NCBI RefSeq assembly: GCF_036345915.1
Contig: NZ_CP107785.1
Coordinates: 5,766,001-5,830,000, forward strand
Length of the DNA: 64,000 nt
Reading direction: 5' to 3'
Source of the DNA: Nocardia sp. NBC_00565
GTDB lineage: Bacteria > Actinomycetota > Actinomycetes > Mycobacteriales > Mycobacteriaceae
Part shown: positions 1 to 12,400 of the stretch, in pieces
How the letters are laid out: the number at the start of each line of letters is the position of its first letter
How positions within the stretch are numbered: position 1 is the stretch's first letter
The notes under the pieces: model-generated
Told to the model about the DNA's origin: nothing
Databases searched by the model: none
What the model saw: only the letters and a program-made list of their open reading frames with translations
Translations under genes and position numbers: made by a program

Positions 1-3000
1 ACGCGGCACGCACACCGACGAACGCCGGACCGTACTCGAGCCCGGCGAGCTTCGCAATCCGCTCCGGAAGCCCCGCGCTGTCCACGACCTCGGTATCGAC
101 GGGCGGCCATTCCTCCTCGCGCAGCCGCGACAACAACGCCGAATCGCCATCCCACTCGGCCCCGAACGCACCGGTGGCGTTGTGGATCCATTCGGCATCT
201 GAGGACTTGCGGAAATAGAACTCGAACGGACGCCGCCCGGACTCGTCCGCCGCCTGCACCAATACCTGCAACTCGACCTCGTCGTCGGCGGTCGGCAGAA
301 TCGGCGCTTGCAAGGTGAGCTCCTCGACCACCCCGCAACCGATCCGACGGCCCGCGACGAGAAGGAACTCGATGAACGTCGCGCTCGGCACAACCACCAC
401 GCCATGGGTCATGTGATCGGCGATCCACGGATGAGTCCGCAACGAGAACCGGCCGGTCAACAACCATTCGTCGGTACCCGCCAACCCGACCACGCCCGTC
501 AGGATCGGATGATCCGTCGACGGCGAAGCGTCCACGGCGCCCGACAACCAGAAACGGCGATGCTGGAAGGCATAGGTAGGCAACGGAACCCGACGCGCCT
601 CACGACCCGCGAACCACGAACGCCAGTCCACCCGCGCACCCGCGACATGAACCTGCGCCAAGGAAGTTACGAACTGCTCCACCTCATCGACCGACCGCCG
701 CGAAGTGGCCGCCACCGACGACACCGACTCGACTTCCGGGTTCTCGGCCAGACATTGGCGAGTCATCGCGGCCAGCACCGCATCCGGTCCGATCTCCACG
801 AACCGCCGCACACCAGCCTCGACCAGGACATCGATCCCCGGCGCGAACCGGACGGACCCTCGCACCTGCTCGACCCAGTACTCGGGATCGGTCAGCTCGG
901 CAGCGACCACGACCGCCGAAACATTCGACACGATCGGCAACGATGGCTGCCGATACGTCAATCCTGCTGCGACAGACCGGAACTCGGCCAACATCGGATC
1001 CATCCGCGCCGAATGAAAGGCATGGCTGACCCGCAACCGGTTCGTCTTCACACCCTCGGCGGACAGCAGCCGCTCGATCTCACCGATCACATCGACGTCC
1101 CCGGACAACACCGTCGACGACGGACCGTTCACCGCCGCGATCGACACACGGTCGGCGAAATCGGCGACGATATCGACAACTCGTCCTGCACCGATCGCCA
1201 CCGCGAGCATCGCGCCGCCCACCGGCAATGCGCCCATCAACCGGCCCCGGGCCGCCACCAGCGCACACGCATCCTCGAGCGACCACACCCCGGCCACATA
1301 CGCCGCCGCCAACTCACCGATCGAATGCCCGATCAGCAGATCCGGTGTCACACCGAATGACTCGATCAACCGGAACAACGCCACCTCGAACGCGAACAAG
1401 GCCGGTTGGGTGAATTCGGTCCGATCCAACACACCCTCGGCGTCGGCGAACATCAGCTCCTTCAAGGACAGCGCGGAGCTCCTCGAGGGGTGGTGGTCAG
1501 GCGACGGGTGGACCCGGCCCAACAACGGATCGAACTCCGCACACACCTCGTCCAACGCGGCCGCGAACACCGGGAACGCCCGATACAGGCCCGCACCCAT
1601 ACCAACCCGCTGCGCACCCTGACCCGTGAACAGGAACGCCGTCCTGTCAGAACCCGCCGTCCCCTCGATCGTGCCGTGCGAACCGGCGGCCACATCAGCC
1701 AGACCGGCCAGCAGTTCGTCCCGGTCACGCCCCACGACCGCACCGCGCCGGTCCAACTGCGCCCGCGACGTCGCCGAGGAATACGCGATATCCCACACAT
1801 CTACGTCGGGATCGTCGATCAACCACTGTCGCAGTCGATCCGCCTGGACACGGAGGGCTGCGTCGGACTTGGCCGATATCAACAACGCAACGATATCGGC
1901 CACCACGGTTTTCGCGGCCGGTGCCTGCTCGGCCCCGTCTGCGGACGTCACGATGACCGGATGGGCGGGCGCTTCCTCGAGTATCAGGTGGGCGTTGGTA
2001 CCGCTGGCTCCGAACGACGACACCCCGGCTCGCCGGACCCGGTCCCCCACCGGCCACGACTCACTGTCCTGCAGTAGCCGCACCGTGCCCGCGGACCAAT
2101 CCACATGCGGGGTGGGCGAATCCACGTGCAACGTCTTCGGCAGCACGCCGTACCGCATGGCCTGCACCATCTTGATCACGCCGCCGACCCCCGCCGCAGC
2201 CGAGGTGTGACCGATATTCGACTTCAACGACCCCAAACGCAACGGCACGCTCTCGCGCCGCGCGCCATACGCGCTGATCAGTGCCCGCGCCTCGATCGGA
2301 TCCCCGAGCGTCGTGCCGGTGCCGTGCGCCTCTACCGCGTCGATCTCCGACGGGTCCAGCCCGGCGTTCGCCAACGCGGCCGCGATTACGCGTTCCTGCG
2401 ACAGACCATTCGGCGCGGTCAAGCCGTTGCTCGCACCATCCTGGTTGACAGCACTGCCACGCACCACCGCCAGCACGGTGTGACCGAGCCGCTGTGCGTC
2501 CGACAACCGCTCCAACACCAACACTCCGAGCCCCTCGGAGAAACCGGTCCCGTCGGCAGCCGCCGCGAAAGCCTTACAACGCGCATCGGGCGACAACGCA
2601 CGCTGACGCGCGAACGCGATCAGCAAAGACGGATCCGACATCACGGTCACCCCACCCGCCAACGCCAGCGACGTATCGCCCTGCCGCAGTGCCTGGCACG
2701 CCAGATGCAACGCCACCAGCGACGACGAACAGGCGGTATCGACCGATATGGCCGGGCCTTTGAAACCGAACGTGTACGCGATCCGACCGGACAGCACAGC
2801 GTTCGAAACACCCAGGTAGGCATGGCCTTCGGTCTCGGCGGTGATATTCGGCGAGCCGATGCGGGGACCATAGTTCTGGTGGATGACTCCGGCGAAGACG
2901 CCGGTGTCGCTGCCGCGCAACGCCATCGGGTCGATACCCGCGTCCTCCAACGCTTCCCAGGACGCCTCCAACATCAGGCGCTGCTGCGGATCCATCGCCG

Positions 3001-3352
3001 CGGCCTCACGCGGGCCGATCCCGAAGAAAGCCGCGTCGAACTCACCTACGGAGTCGAGGAACCCACCGTCACGGGTGTAAATGCTGCCCGGCACATCCGG
3101 ATCCGGGTTGAACAGCCGTGCCAGGTCCCACTCTCGATCGGTCGGGTAATCCCCGATGGCATCTACACCGTCCGCCGTCATGCGCCACAAATCCTCGGGG
3201 GACCGCACACCCCCGGGATACCGGCAAGCCATACCGACGATCGCGATCGGTTCCCGCGACCGGTCGGTGAGCACACGTAGTTGTTGTTTGGTCTCGTAGA
3301 GCTCCTTCGCGGTCTTCTTCAGATACCGGCGTAGCTCGTCGTTGTCGGCCAT
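1..3352 (-). CDS. Type I modular polyketide synthase, partial (N-terminal 1,117 residues)
   Basis: This is the extension module that receives the chain from the PKS encoded upstream (3405-18296). The reading frame is open to the left edge, so the C-terminus is missing. It starts with a charged docking helix ([13 protein letters not shown]) typical of class 1 PKS docking. A ketosynthase follows with catalytic Cys208 in VDTACSSS. The acyltransferase has Ser677 in GHSIGE and a later HAFH motif, the pattern of malonyl-CoA selectivity. The dehydratase has His980 in a HxxxG motif and is cut by the window edge. The AT contains a 16-residue insertion (HPSPDHHPS) caused by a dispersed DNA element. The ATG at 3350-3352 has a GGAG about 10 nt upstream, and 52 bp separate it from the preceding PKS, so the two are probably co-transcribed. 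Any ER, KR and ACP domains, and the module count, lie outside the window. Confidence 0.95.
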   Translation of the reverse strand, partial: MADNDELRRYLKKTAKELYETKQQLRVLTDRSREPIAIVGMACRYPGGVRSPEDLWRMTADGVDAIGDYPTDREWDLARLFNPDPDVPGSIYTRDGGFLDSVGEFDAAFFGIGPREAAAMDPQQRLMLEASWEALEDAGIDPMALRGSDTGVFAGVIHQNYGPRIGSPNITAETEGHAYLGVSNAVLSGRIAYTFGFKGPAISVDTACSSSLVALHLACQALRQGDTSLALAGGVTVMSDPSLLIAFARQRALSPDARCKAFAAAADGTGFSEGLGVLVLERLSDAQRLGHTVLAVVRGSAVNQDGASNGLTAPNGLSQERVIAAALANAGLDPSEIDAVEAHGTGTTLGDPIEARALISAYGARRESVPLRLGSLKSNIGHTSAAAGVGGVIKMVQAMRYGVLPKTLHVDSPTPHVDWSAGTVRLLQDSESWPVGDRVRRAGVSSFGASGTNAHLILEEAPAHPVIVTSADGAEQAPAAKTVVADIVALLISAKSDAALRVQADRLRQWLIDDPDVDVWDIAYSSATSRAQLDRRGAVVGRDRDELLAGLADVAAGSHGTIEGTAGSDRTAFLFTGQGAQRVGMGAGLYRAFPVFAAALDEVCAEFDPLLGRVHPSPDHHPSRSSALSLKELMFADAEGVLDRTEFTQPALFAFEVALFRLIESFGVTPDLLIGHSIGELAAAYVAGVWSLEDACALVAARGRLMGALPVGGAMLAVAIGAGRVVDIVADFADRVSIAAVNGPSSTVLSGDVDVIGEIERLLSAEGVKTNRLRVSHAFHSARMDPMLAEFRSVAAGLTYRQPSLPIVSNVSAVVVAAELTDPEYWVEQVRGSVRFAPGIDVLVEAGVRRFVEIGPDAVLAAMTRQCLAENPEVESVSSVAATSRRSVDEVEQFVTSLAQVHVAGARVDWRSWFAGREARRVPLPTYAFQHRRFWLSGAVDASPSTDHPILTGVVGLAGTDEWLLTGRFSLRTHPWIADHMTHGVVVVPSATFIEFLLVAGRRIGCGVVEELTLQAPILPTADDEVELQVLVQAADESGRRPFEFYFRKSSDAEWIHNATGAFGAEWDGDSALLSRLREEEWPPVDTEVVDSAGLPERIAKLAGLEYGPAFVGVRAA
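1469..1514 (+). repeat. Dispersed hairpin element, copy A, inside PKS acyltransferase
   Basis: The element core GGTGGTCAGGCGACGGGTG lies antisense to the PKS frame, which reads HPSPDHHPS. The host AT has about 16 extra residues here compared with module-1 AT of the neighbouring protein, where FDPVLE runs straight into CSLKE. This copy sits inside a tract identical to the one around copy B, so A and B probably share one insertion followed by duplication or conversion. Confidence 0.75.
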
Positions 3353-3404
3353 CGGTGGAACTCCAGATCGTGTGTGCTCAGCTGAGGTGGTCGCGGAACG
3401 TGCT

Positions 3405-6400
3405 TCAACTGATTTGGTCGATGAATTCGAAAAGCTCGCGGTCGTCCGCGGTTTCGAGACTGTCGGGGTCGCCGCCCAAGTCGATTTCGCCGATGTCCTT
3501 GCCTTCGAGCTCACGCAACAGTGCGGTCAAACTGCTTGCGATAGCCGACCGGTCCACAGCCGACAGCTCGGCCGTGGCACAACTGCGCGCCAGCGACTCG
3601 ATCTCGGTCGCGATACGTTGCGCGGGGTCGTCGACCGGAACGATCTCCTGCCGGATGAAACCGGCCAGCGCCTCCGGGGTGGGATAGTCGAACATCGCGG
3701 TTGCGGACAACTGCACGCCCACGGCCGATTTCAGCCGGTTGCGGAATTCCATCACGCCGAGCGAGTCGAACCCGATATCGCTGAACGGCTTGTCCGGAGG
3801 GGTCGAGTCCGCGCTGGTGTGTCCCAGAACGACCGCGGCCTGGGTGCGGATCACGTCGAGGATGAGACGTTCTTGTTCGGCTGTCGGGCGGCCGAGCAGT
3901 TGCGCCACCAAAGACGCGGAGCCCGCGGAGTGCCCATTCGACGCTGTCGGCGGCGCACTCGTCGTAGCCGCCCGGCGGTGCGAGGGCCGCGACAAGCCCT
4001 CCCGTCGCCCACCACCACCCTCAACGGTGGCGCTGCGCGCCGCAGATACATCCCGCATAACCGCGCGCAGATCCTCGGGAGCCGCCTCGCCGAGCGCGGT
4101 CCGGTCGATCCGGACCGCCACGAACGCCGACCGGCCGCCCGCCAGCGCGGCGTCGAACAGCCCCATGCCGTCCTCGTCGCCCAACGGAAGGAGACCTTCG
4201 CGCCGCAAACGGGCGATATCGGCCTCGCCGAGCGCGCTGGTCATACCGCCGCTCTGCTCCCATGGCCCCCATATCACCGACGTCGCGGGCAGACCGGTGA
4301 CGTGCCGGTGTTGTGCCAACGCATCGAGGAAGACATTGGCGGCCGCATAGTTCGCCTGGCCCGGATTGCCGATCACGCCCGCGATCGAGGAGTACAGCAC
4401 GAACGCCGACAGATCCAGGTCCTTGGTCGCCTCGTGCAGATTCCAGGCCGCATCGACCTTGGGCCGCAGCACCGTCGCGATCTGCTCCGGCGTCATGGTG
4501 GCGAGCAGACCGTCGGCCAGCACACCCGCCGCATGCACGACACCGGTCAACCGATGCTGCGACGGTATTGCCGCCAACACCGCGTCCAGTGCGGCTCGAT
4601 CAGCCGCGTCACACGCGACCACGTCCACATGCGCACCGAGCGCGGTCAGCTCGGCGGCGAGTTCGGTCGCGCCGGGCGCTTCCGGACCACGCCTACCTGC
4701 CAACACCAGCCTGCGCACACCATGCGCGGTGATCAGGTGTCGCGCGGCCACAGCGCCCAATCCTCCGGTGCCGCCGGTGATGAGAACAGTGCCCTCGGGC
4801 CGCAACGGCACCGGCACGGTGAGCACATTCTTGCCGATATGCCGGGCCTGGCTCAGGTACCGGTAGGCGTCCGGCGTCTGCCGCAGGTCCCACGCGATGG
4901 TCGGGTACGGCGCCAGAGTCCCGGCCTCGAAAAGCTCGACCAGCGCGGTCAGAATCTCGTGCAGCCGATCCGGACCCGCCTCCATCAGCATGAAACTGTG
5001 GTAATCCACGCCCGGATGCTCGGCGGCGACCTCGACCGGATCACGCCGGTCGATCATGCCCATCTCGACGAACCGACCACCGCGCGGCAGCAGACGCAAG
5101 GACGCATCCACGAATTCGCCTGCCAGCGAATCCAATACGATGTCCACACCGCGACCGCCGGTGGCGTCGAGGAATTTCTGCTCGAAATCCAGTGTGCGCG
5201 AGTTTCCGATATCGGAGTCGTCGAACCCCAAATCGCGCAACACATTCCACTTGGGCTCACTGGCGGTGACCAACAACCGCAGGCCCAGGTGTCGCGCGAG
5301 TTGCACGGCCGCCAGGCCAACGCCACCGGTCGCCGCATGCAGTAGCAGCGTCTCACCGGGCCGCGCATCGGCCAGGTCGACAAGGCCGTAGTAGGCGGTC
5401 GCGTAGACGATGGGAATCGCCGCGGCCTGGGCGAAGGACCAGCCGCGCGGGATCGGCGCAAGCAGTCGGCGATCGACCACCGCCACCGATCCGACACCCG
5501 GGATCAACCCGAAAACCCGGTCACCGGGCGCGAATTCGGTCACATCCGGTGCGACCTGCACCACGACCCCGGCTCCCTCACCACCGATTCGCTCCGCCTT
5601 GTCGGGGTAGGTACCGAGTGCCATCAGCACATCTCGGAAGTTGAGGCCGACCGACCGCATACTCACCCGGACCTGGCCTGGTGCAAGCGGTTCCAACGCA
5701 CTCGGATGGTCGCTCAGACCGAAGTTGTCCGCGGTCAACGTGCCCTTGTCACGCAGAGTCAGCGCCCATGCCGAGGCGTCTCGCGACGCGACTTCGAGCG
5801 GGTTCGCACCACCGCGATTCAGGCGCGGCGCATGCGCCTTTCCGCGCCGCACGGCCAGCTGGGGTTCGTCGCCCGAAGCCAGGGCCACGGCGGTCCGATA
5901 ATCCGCCCAGTCCTCGACATCGACGAGCAGAATCCGGTCCGGGTTCTCACTCTGTGCCGTACGCAGCAGACCCCACACCGCTGCCGTGGGCAGGTCGACC
6001 GACTCGTGTGGATGTACCGCGACCGCGTGCCGGGTCACCACGACGATGCGCCGGTCCTGTGTCAGCAGCCGCTGCACCCGCACCGCGAGTTCGGTGACCC
6101 GATCCCGTACCGCCGCAGGGAGATCGCCGTCGACGGCCGTGGCGTCGAGCCGCAACACCGTCGCGTCCCGTCCCGCGATCGTCACGGTTTCACCGTCACC
6201 GTCACCGTCACCGTCATCGGCGAGGCTCCAGGTGTCGACCGCGATGAGCTCACCCGCGGGCTCGGGTAGCACGACCCAATTCACCTCGTAGCCAACGCCT
6301 TCGGTTCGACGGTGCGCCGAGCCGAGCGCATCGGCCGACAACATCCGCAGCGTCAGTGCCCCCACTTCGGCCACCGCCACGCCCGCCGGGTCGGCGAGGG

Positions 6401-9400
6401 CTACAGTTATCCGCTCACCCCCCGGCCCGGAGCCGGTCACGGCGGCACGCACCCGCACGGTGGTCGCGCCCGTCGCATACAGGGCGATGTTCTCCCAGGA
6501 GAACGGGACGGCGATCGCACCGGCCCGGGTGTCCGGAGCCAGCCCACCGAGCAGGATCGCGTGTAGTGCGGCATCCAACAATGCCGGATGCACACCGTAT
6601 TTCGCGCCGTCGGATCGTGCGGACTCCGGCAGGACGACCTCCGCGAACACCTCACCGTCGCGCCGCCACAGGGCGGTCAGTCCGCGGAACGCCGGTCCGT
6701 ACTCATAGCCGCGCTCGGCCAGATCCGCGTAGGCGTGATCGATCGCTATCGCCGTCGCACCCGCGGGCGGCCAGCTCACCAGATCGGAGTCGACCGAGAG
6801 CGTGTCCGACCCGGCGGTGACCGTCGCGACCGCGTGGCGAACCCACTGGTCCGCATCGTCGTCGCGCGAGTCCGAATCACCATCGTTGGACCGCGAGTAC
6901 ACCGACACTGTCCGCGCACCGGTGTCATCCGGTCCGCCCGCTACCACCCGCAACTCGACGGCCCCGGTGGCCGGTATCGGCAGGGGTGCCTCGATCACCA
7001 ACTCCGCCAGTCGCGGGCATTCCACCACCGTTCCCACGTGCAGGGCCAGCTCCACGAGGGCGGCGCCGGGCAGCAATGTCACCCCGGTGACGGCATGATC
7101 GGCCAGCCACGGATGACCGGCTCGTGACAGCCTCCCGGTGAACACCACGTCCTGGGAATCCGGCAACCGCACCATCGCACCCAACAGCGGGTGCCCCGCA
7201 TCGTCCAGTCCCGACTGCCACAGGTCCGGTGCGTCGACCGGCTGCGCCCAGTAGCGTCGATGCTGGAAGGCGTAGGTGGGCAACGTAATCCGATTCGTGG
7301 GACGGCCCCCATACAGCGGCGTCCAGTCAACCCCTACGCCGACGACAGCGGCCTGTGCCAGCGCGGACACGAACTGGGTCGGCTCGTCGATCGAGCGCCG
7401 GGCGGCCGCGACCACCGTTGACTTGGCCTCGGCGGCCGGAGTCTCGACAAGGCATTGCCGAGTCATCGCGGCCAGCACCGCATCCGGTCCGATCTCCACG
7501 AACCGCCGCACACCAGCCTCGACCAGAACGTCGATCCCCGACGCGAACCGGACGCACCCCCGCACCTGCTCGACCCAGTACTCGGGATCGGTCAGCTCGG
7601 CAGCGACCACGACCGCCGAAACATTCGACACGATCGGCAACGACGGCTCCCGATACGTCAATCCTTCGGCGACAGACCGGAACTCGTCGAGCATCGGCTC
7701 CATCAGCACCGAGTGGAACGCGTGGCTGACCCGTAGCCGGGAGGTCTTCACTCCCTCCCCGACAAGCCCGTCACTGATCTCGTCTATCGCGGACACTTCC
7801 CCGGACAGCACCACCGATGATGGGCCGTTCACCGCTGCCAACGACACCCGACCGCCGTACTCGGCCAGCACCTCCTCCGCCTCGGCCTCCGACACCGCGA
7901 TCGCGAGCATTGCCCCGCCCGCCGGCAAGGCACCCATCAACCGACCGCGCGCCACAACCAGCGCACACGCATCCTCGAGCGACCACACCCCGGCCACATA
8001 CGCCGCCGCCAACTCACCGATCGAATGCCCGATCAGCAGATCCGGTGTCACACCGAATGACTCGATCAACCGGAACAACGCCACCTCGAACGCGAACAAG
8101 GCCGGTTGGGTGAATTCGGTCCGATCCAACACACCCTCGGCGTCGGCGAACATCAGCTCCTTCAAGGACAGCGCGGAGCTCCTCGAGGGGTGGTGGTCAG
8201 GCGACGGGTGGACCCGGCCCAACAACGGATCGACCTGTGCGCACACCTCGTCGATCGCAGCCGCGAACACCGGGAACGCCTCGTACAGCCCCGCGCCCAT
8301 TCCCGCCCGCTGCGCACCCTGACCCGTGAACAGGAACGCCGTCTTCCCCGAACCCGCCGTCCCCTCGATCGTGCCCGGCGAATCCGCCGCCACATCGGCC
8401 AGACCCGCCAGCAGCTCATCTCGATCCCGACCTACGACGACCGCCCGACGGTCCAGCAATGCCCGGGAGTCCACCAATGACCGTGCCACCGACCAGATCT
8501 CGACCTCCGGACGATCGGCCAACCACGCCCGCAACCGCTCGGCCTGAGCCCGCAGGCCCTCCTCCGATTTGGCCGACACCGTCCACGGCACAGCAATATC
8601 GATTCCGCCCGAATCGTGCTCGGGCACCGATGCCGCCTGGGCCGGAGCCTCCTCGATGATCACGTGCGCGTTGGTGCCACTGATCCCGAATGACGACACC
8701 CCGGCCCGGCGCACCCGGTCACCGGCCGACCACGCCTGCGCCTCGGTCAACACCTGGACCGACCCCGCCGACCAATCCACATGCGGCGATAACGCATCCA
8801 CGTGCAATGTCTTCGGCAGCGTCTCGTGCCGCAGGGCCTGCACCATCTTGATCACACCGCCGACACCCGCCGCCGCCTGGCTGTGACCGATATTCGACTT
8901 GAGCGAACCAAGACGCAACGGATCGCCCGCACGATCCTGCCCGTAGGTGGCGATCAACGCCTGCGCCTCGATCGGGTCGCCCAAAGCCGTTCCCGTACCG
9001 TGCGCCTCGACCACATCCACATCCCGTGGACGCAATCCGGCATTCGCCAGCGCCGCCGCGACCACCCGCTCCTGCGACGGACCGTTCGGCGCCGTCAAAC
9101 CATTGCTCGCACCGTCCTGATTGATCGCACTGCCACGCACCACCGCCAACACGTTGTGGCCCAGACGACGCGCATCCGACAGACGCTCCACCACCAGCAC
9201 CGCGGCGCCCTCGGACCAGGCGACACCGTCGGCCGCGGCCGAAAACGACTTGCACCGACCGTCGCGCGCCAAACCACGCTGCCGCGAGAACTCCTGGAAC
9301 ACCATCGGCGTCGACATCACCGTCGCGCCACCGACCAACGCAAACGAACTCTCCCCCTGGCGCAGCGCCTGGCAGGCCAGGTGCAGCGCCACCAGCGACG

Positions 9401-12400
9401 ACGAGCAGGCGGTATCCACCGTCATCGCCGGGCCTTCCAGACCCAGCGCATAGGCCACCCGTCCGGAAGCCACACTCCCCAGACCACCGGTGAGGACATA
9501 CCCCTCGACCTCGGGCCCGGCCTTGCCGGTCACCGCCTCGTAGTCCTGGTACATCACGCCCGTGTAGACGCCGGTGTCGGTGCCGCGCAACGACGTCGGG
9601 TCGATCCCCGCATGCTCGAGCGCTTCCCAGGACACCTCCAGCAGCAACCGCTGCTGCGGATCCATCGCCGAGGCCTCACGCGGACCGATCCCGAAAAAGC
9701 CCGGATCGAAATCACCTGCGTCATAAAGGAATCCACCGCGCCGGGCATAGACCGTCCCCGGCTTGTCCGGATCCGGGTCGAACATCCGCTCCAGATCCCA
9801 GCCACGATCCGACGGGAACTCACCGGTCGCATCTCTTCCGGAAGCAACCAGATCCCATAGCGCGTCCGGCGATTCCACGCCGCCGGGGAACCGGCAGGCC
9901 ATGCCAACGATCGCGATGGGTTCGTCCACGCGTGTACGGCGCGGCACCCGTGCGGTCCTGGAATCGGACGCTGTTCCCTCGATCCTGGAGTGCAGGAGGG
10001 TAGCGACCGCCGCGGCGGTGGGGTGGTCGAAGACCAGGGTGGACGGTAGCTGGACACCGGTGGCCTTCGACAACCGGTTGCGGAATTCGACGCCGCCGAG
10101 CGAGTCGAATCCCAGTGCGTCGAATCGGTCGGCCGGGTTGACGTCTTCGGCGCAACCGTGCCCCAGCACGGCCGCCGCGTGCTCCCGGACCAGGTCGAGC
10201 ACCACCGCGGCGCGTTGGGCCTGCGGTACCCGGCTCAGTCGGGTGCCCAGCGAACTCGACGCGGCCGCGGTCCGGTCCGGGGTGCGGGGCAGAAAACCGC
10301 GCAGCACCGCCGGTGCCGCACCGTCGTGCGCTTCGCGCCGCAGTTGCGCCGGGTCGAACCGAATCACTGCCAGGTGCGCGGCGGCGCGGCCGGTGGCCGC
10401 ATCGAACAGCCGCAGACCTTCGTCGTTCTCGAGCGAGTAGAGACCGAGCCTTTCCCAGCGAGCGACGGCGCTGCGGTCCAAGCCGCCGGCCATACCGCTT
10501 GCGGAATTCCAGGGCCCCCAGCCCAGTGCTATCGCGGACAGCCCTTCAACTCGGCGACGGTGCGCCAGCGCGTCGAGGAATGCGTTGGCTGCCGCGTAGT
10601 TGCCCTGTCCCGCCGATCCGATCGTTGCCGCGACAGACGAGAACAGCACGAAGGCCGACAGGTCACGGTCGCGAGTGAGTTCATGCAGGTGCCATGCGGC
10701 TGCGGCCTTCGAGTCGAACACTCGCCGCAGTTGCTCGGCGGTCAGGCCCGCGAGGGTGCCGTCGTCAAGGACACCCGCCGCATGGACCACACCGGTCAGC
10801 GGATGATCGGCTGCTATCGAATCGAGCAGAGAACCGACGGCATCTCGATCGCCCACATCGCAGGCCGCCACCCGGACAGCCGCACCGGCTTCGGACAGCT
10901 CGGACATCAATTCCATTGCACCGTCGGCGGTTTCGCCCCGCCTGGACACCAGCAGCAGATGGCGGACTCCGTGCGCGGCGACCAGATGTCGAGCCACCAG
11001 TGCGCCGAGGCCACCGGTGCCACCGGTGATCAGGACAGTACCGGTACCGAACAACAGCGTCGCGGAGCGACTCGATGAGGGGTGGTGGTCGGGCGACGGG
11101 TGGGCCGGCTTCGGCTCGGCCTCGCGCTCCGCTCGTGCTCTCGCCAGTCGGGGTACGAGCACCGCTCCGGCGCGCACCGCGGCCTGTGGTTCGCCCGCCG
11201 CGATCACCGCACCGACCAGCGTCGGATCATCCATGGGCGCAACGGCCGACGGATCGGTGTCGACGAGAACGAACCGGCCCGGATATTCGGATTGGGCGCT
11301 GCGTATCAGGCCCCAGACGGCCGCCGCGGCGAGATCCGGTGCCTCACCCGGCAGCGCGGCACCGTTCGCGGTCACCACGACCAGCCGAGTGTCGGCCAGA
11401 CGATCCTCGGCCAGCCAAGCCTGCACCGTCGCCAGCACCATTTCCAAGTGGCCGCGAACGGCCGCCGGATCGCCGGACGCAGCGCTGTCCTCCGGATGCC
11501 AGCTCACGAAATCTGGAATCTCTTGTGCCGCAGCGAGTTCTGATGGGCTCGAACCGAGTACGGCGATCCGGTCCGCGGATACGCTCGGTGCCGCTACCGC
11601 CGCGGGCGTCCACTGGACCTCGTAGAGGTCGGCGGCATCCCCGGCCAGTGTGCCGCGCATCTGTTTCACGTCATAGGGCCGCATGACGACCGCGTCGACG
11701 GAGACCACGGGCCGTCCCGAATCGTCAATGGCCGCTATGGAAATCGTCTCCGGTCCGCGCGCCACCGCAATGACCCGCAGCGTCGTCGCCCGGACCAGCG
11801 GCTGGTGTAGCCGCGCTCCGCCCCAGCGGAACAGCAACCGGCCGGTGTCCGGATCGCTGTCCTGATCGCGCCAGAGGAGCCCGGCCAGCCCGGCGTGCAG
11901 CACCAGGTCGAGCAGAGCCGGATGCAGATCGAACCGCTCCGGCTCGGGCGCGGCCGCCGTATCCAGGGTGATCTCGGAGAAGACGGTCTCGCCCCGCCGC
12001 CATGCGGCGTCGACACCGATCAACGCCGGGCCGTATTCGAGTCCGGATCCTTCGGCGATCCGCTCGGGAATCCATGATGGGTCGAGAGTTTCGGCGTCGA
12101 TCGGCGGCCAGGCCTCGTCCCGCAGCTGGTCCAGCAGCGCGTCATCGCCGTCCCACGAAGGGGCCAGTACACCGCTGGCGTTGCGCACCCATTCGCCCGC
12201 TCGGCGACCCGCCTGACGGAAGTAGAAGCTGAACTGCCGTCGCCCGGTCCGGTCCGGCTCCTGCACCGACACCTGGAGTTCGACCTCGTCGTCTTCCGAC
12301 GGCGGTATCGGAGCCTCCAGGGTCAGTTCCTCGACGACGCCGCAACCTATTCCGCTGCCCGCGACGAGTAGGAATTCGACGAGGGCGGCGCTCGGCAGAA

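Noticed and set aside
3342..5345. Long plus-strand ORF (667 codons) across the PKS
   Set aside because: It lies wholly antisense to highly conserved PKS domains, is Arg/Gln/His-rich and matches nothing. It is a product of high GC content. The same holds for the other plus-strand ORFs over 300-18300.
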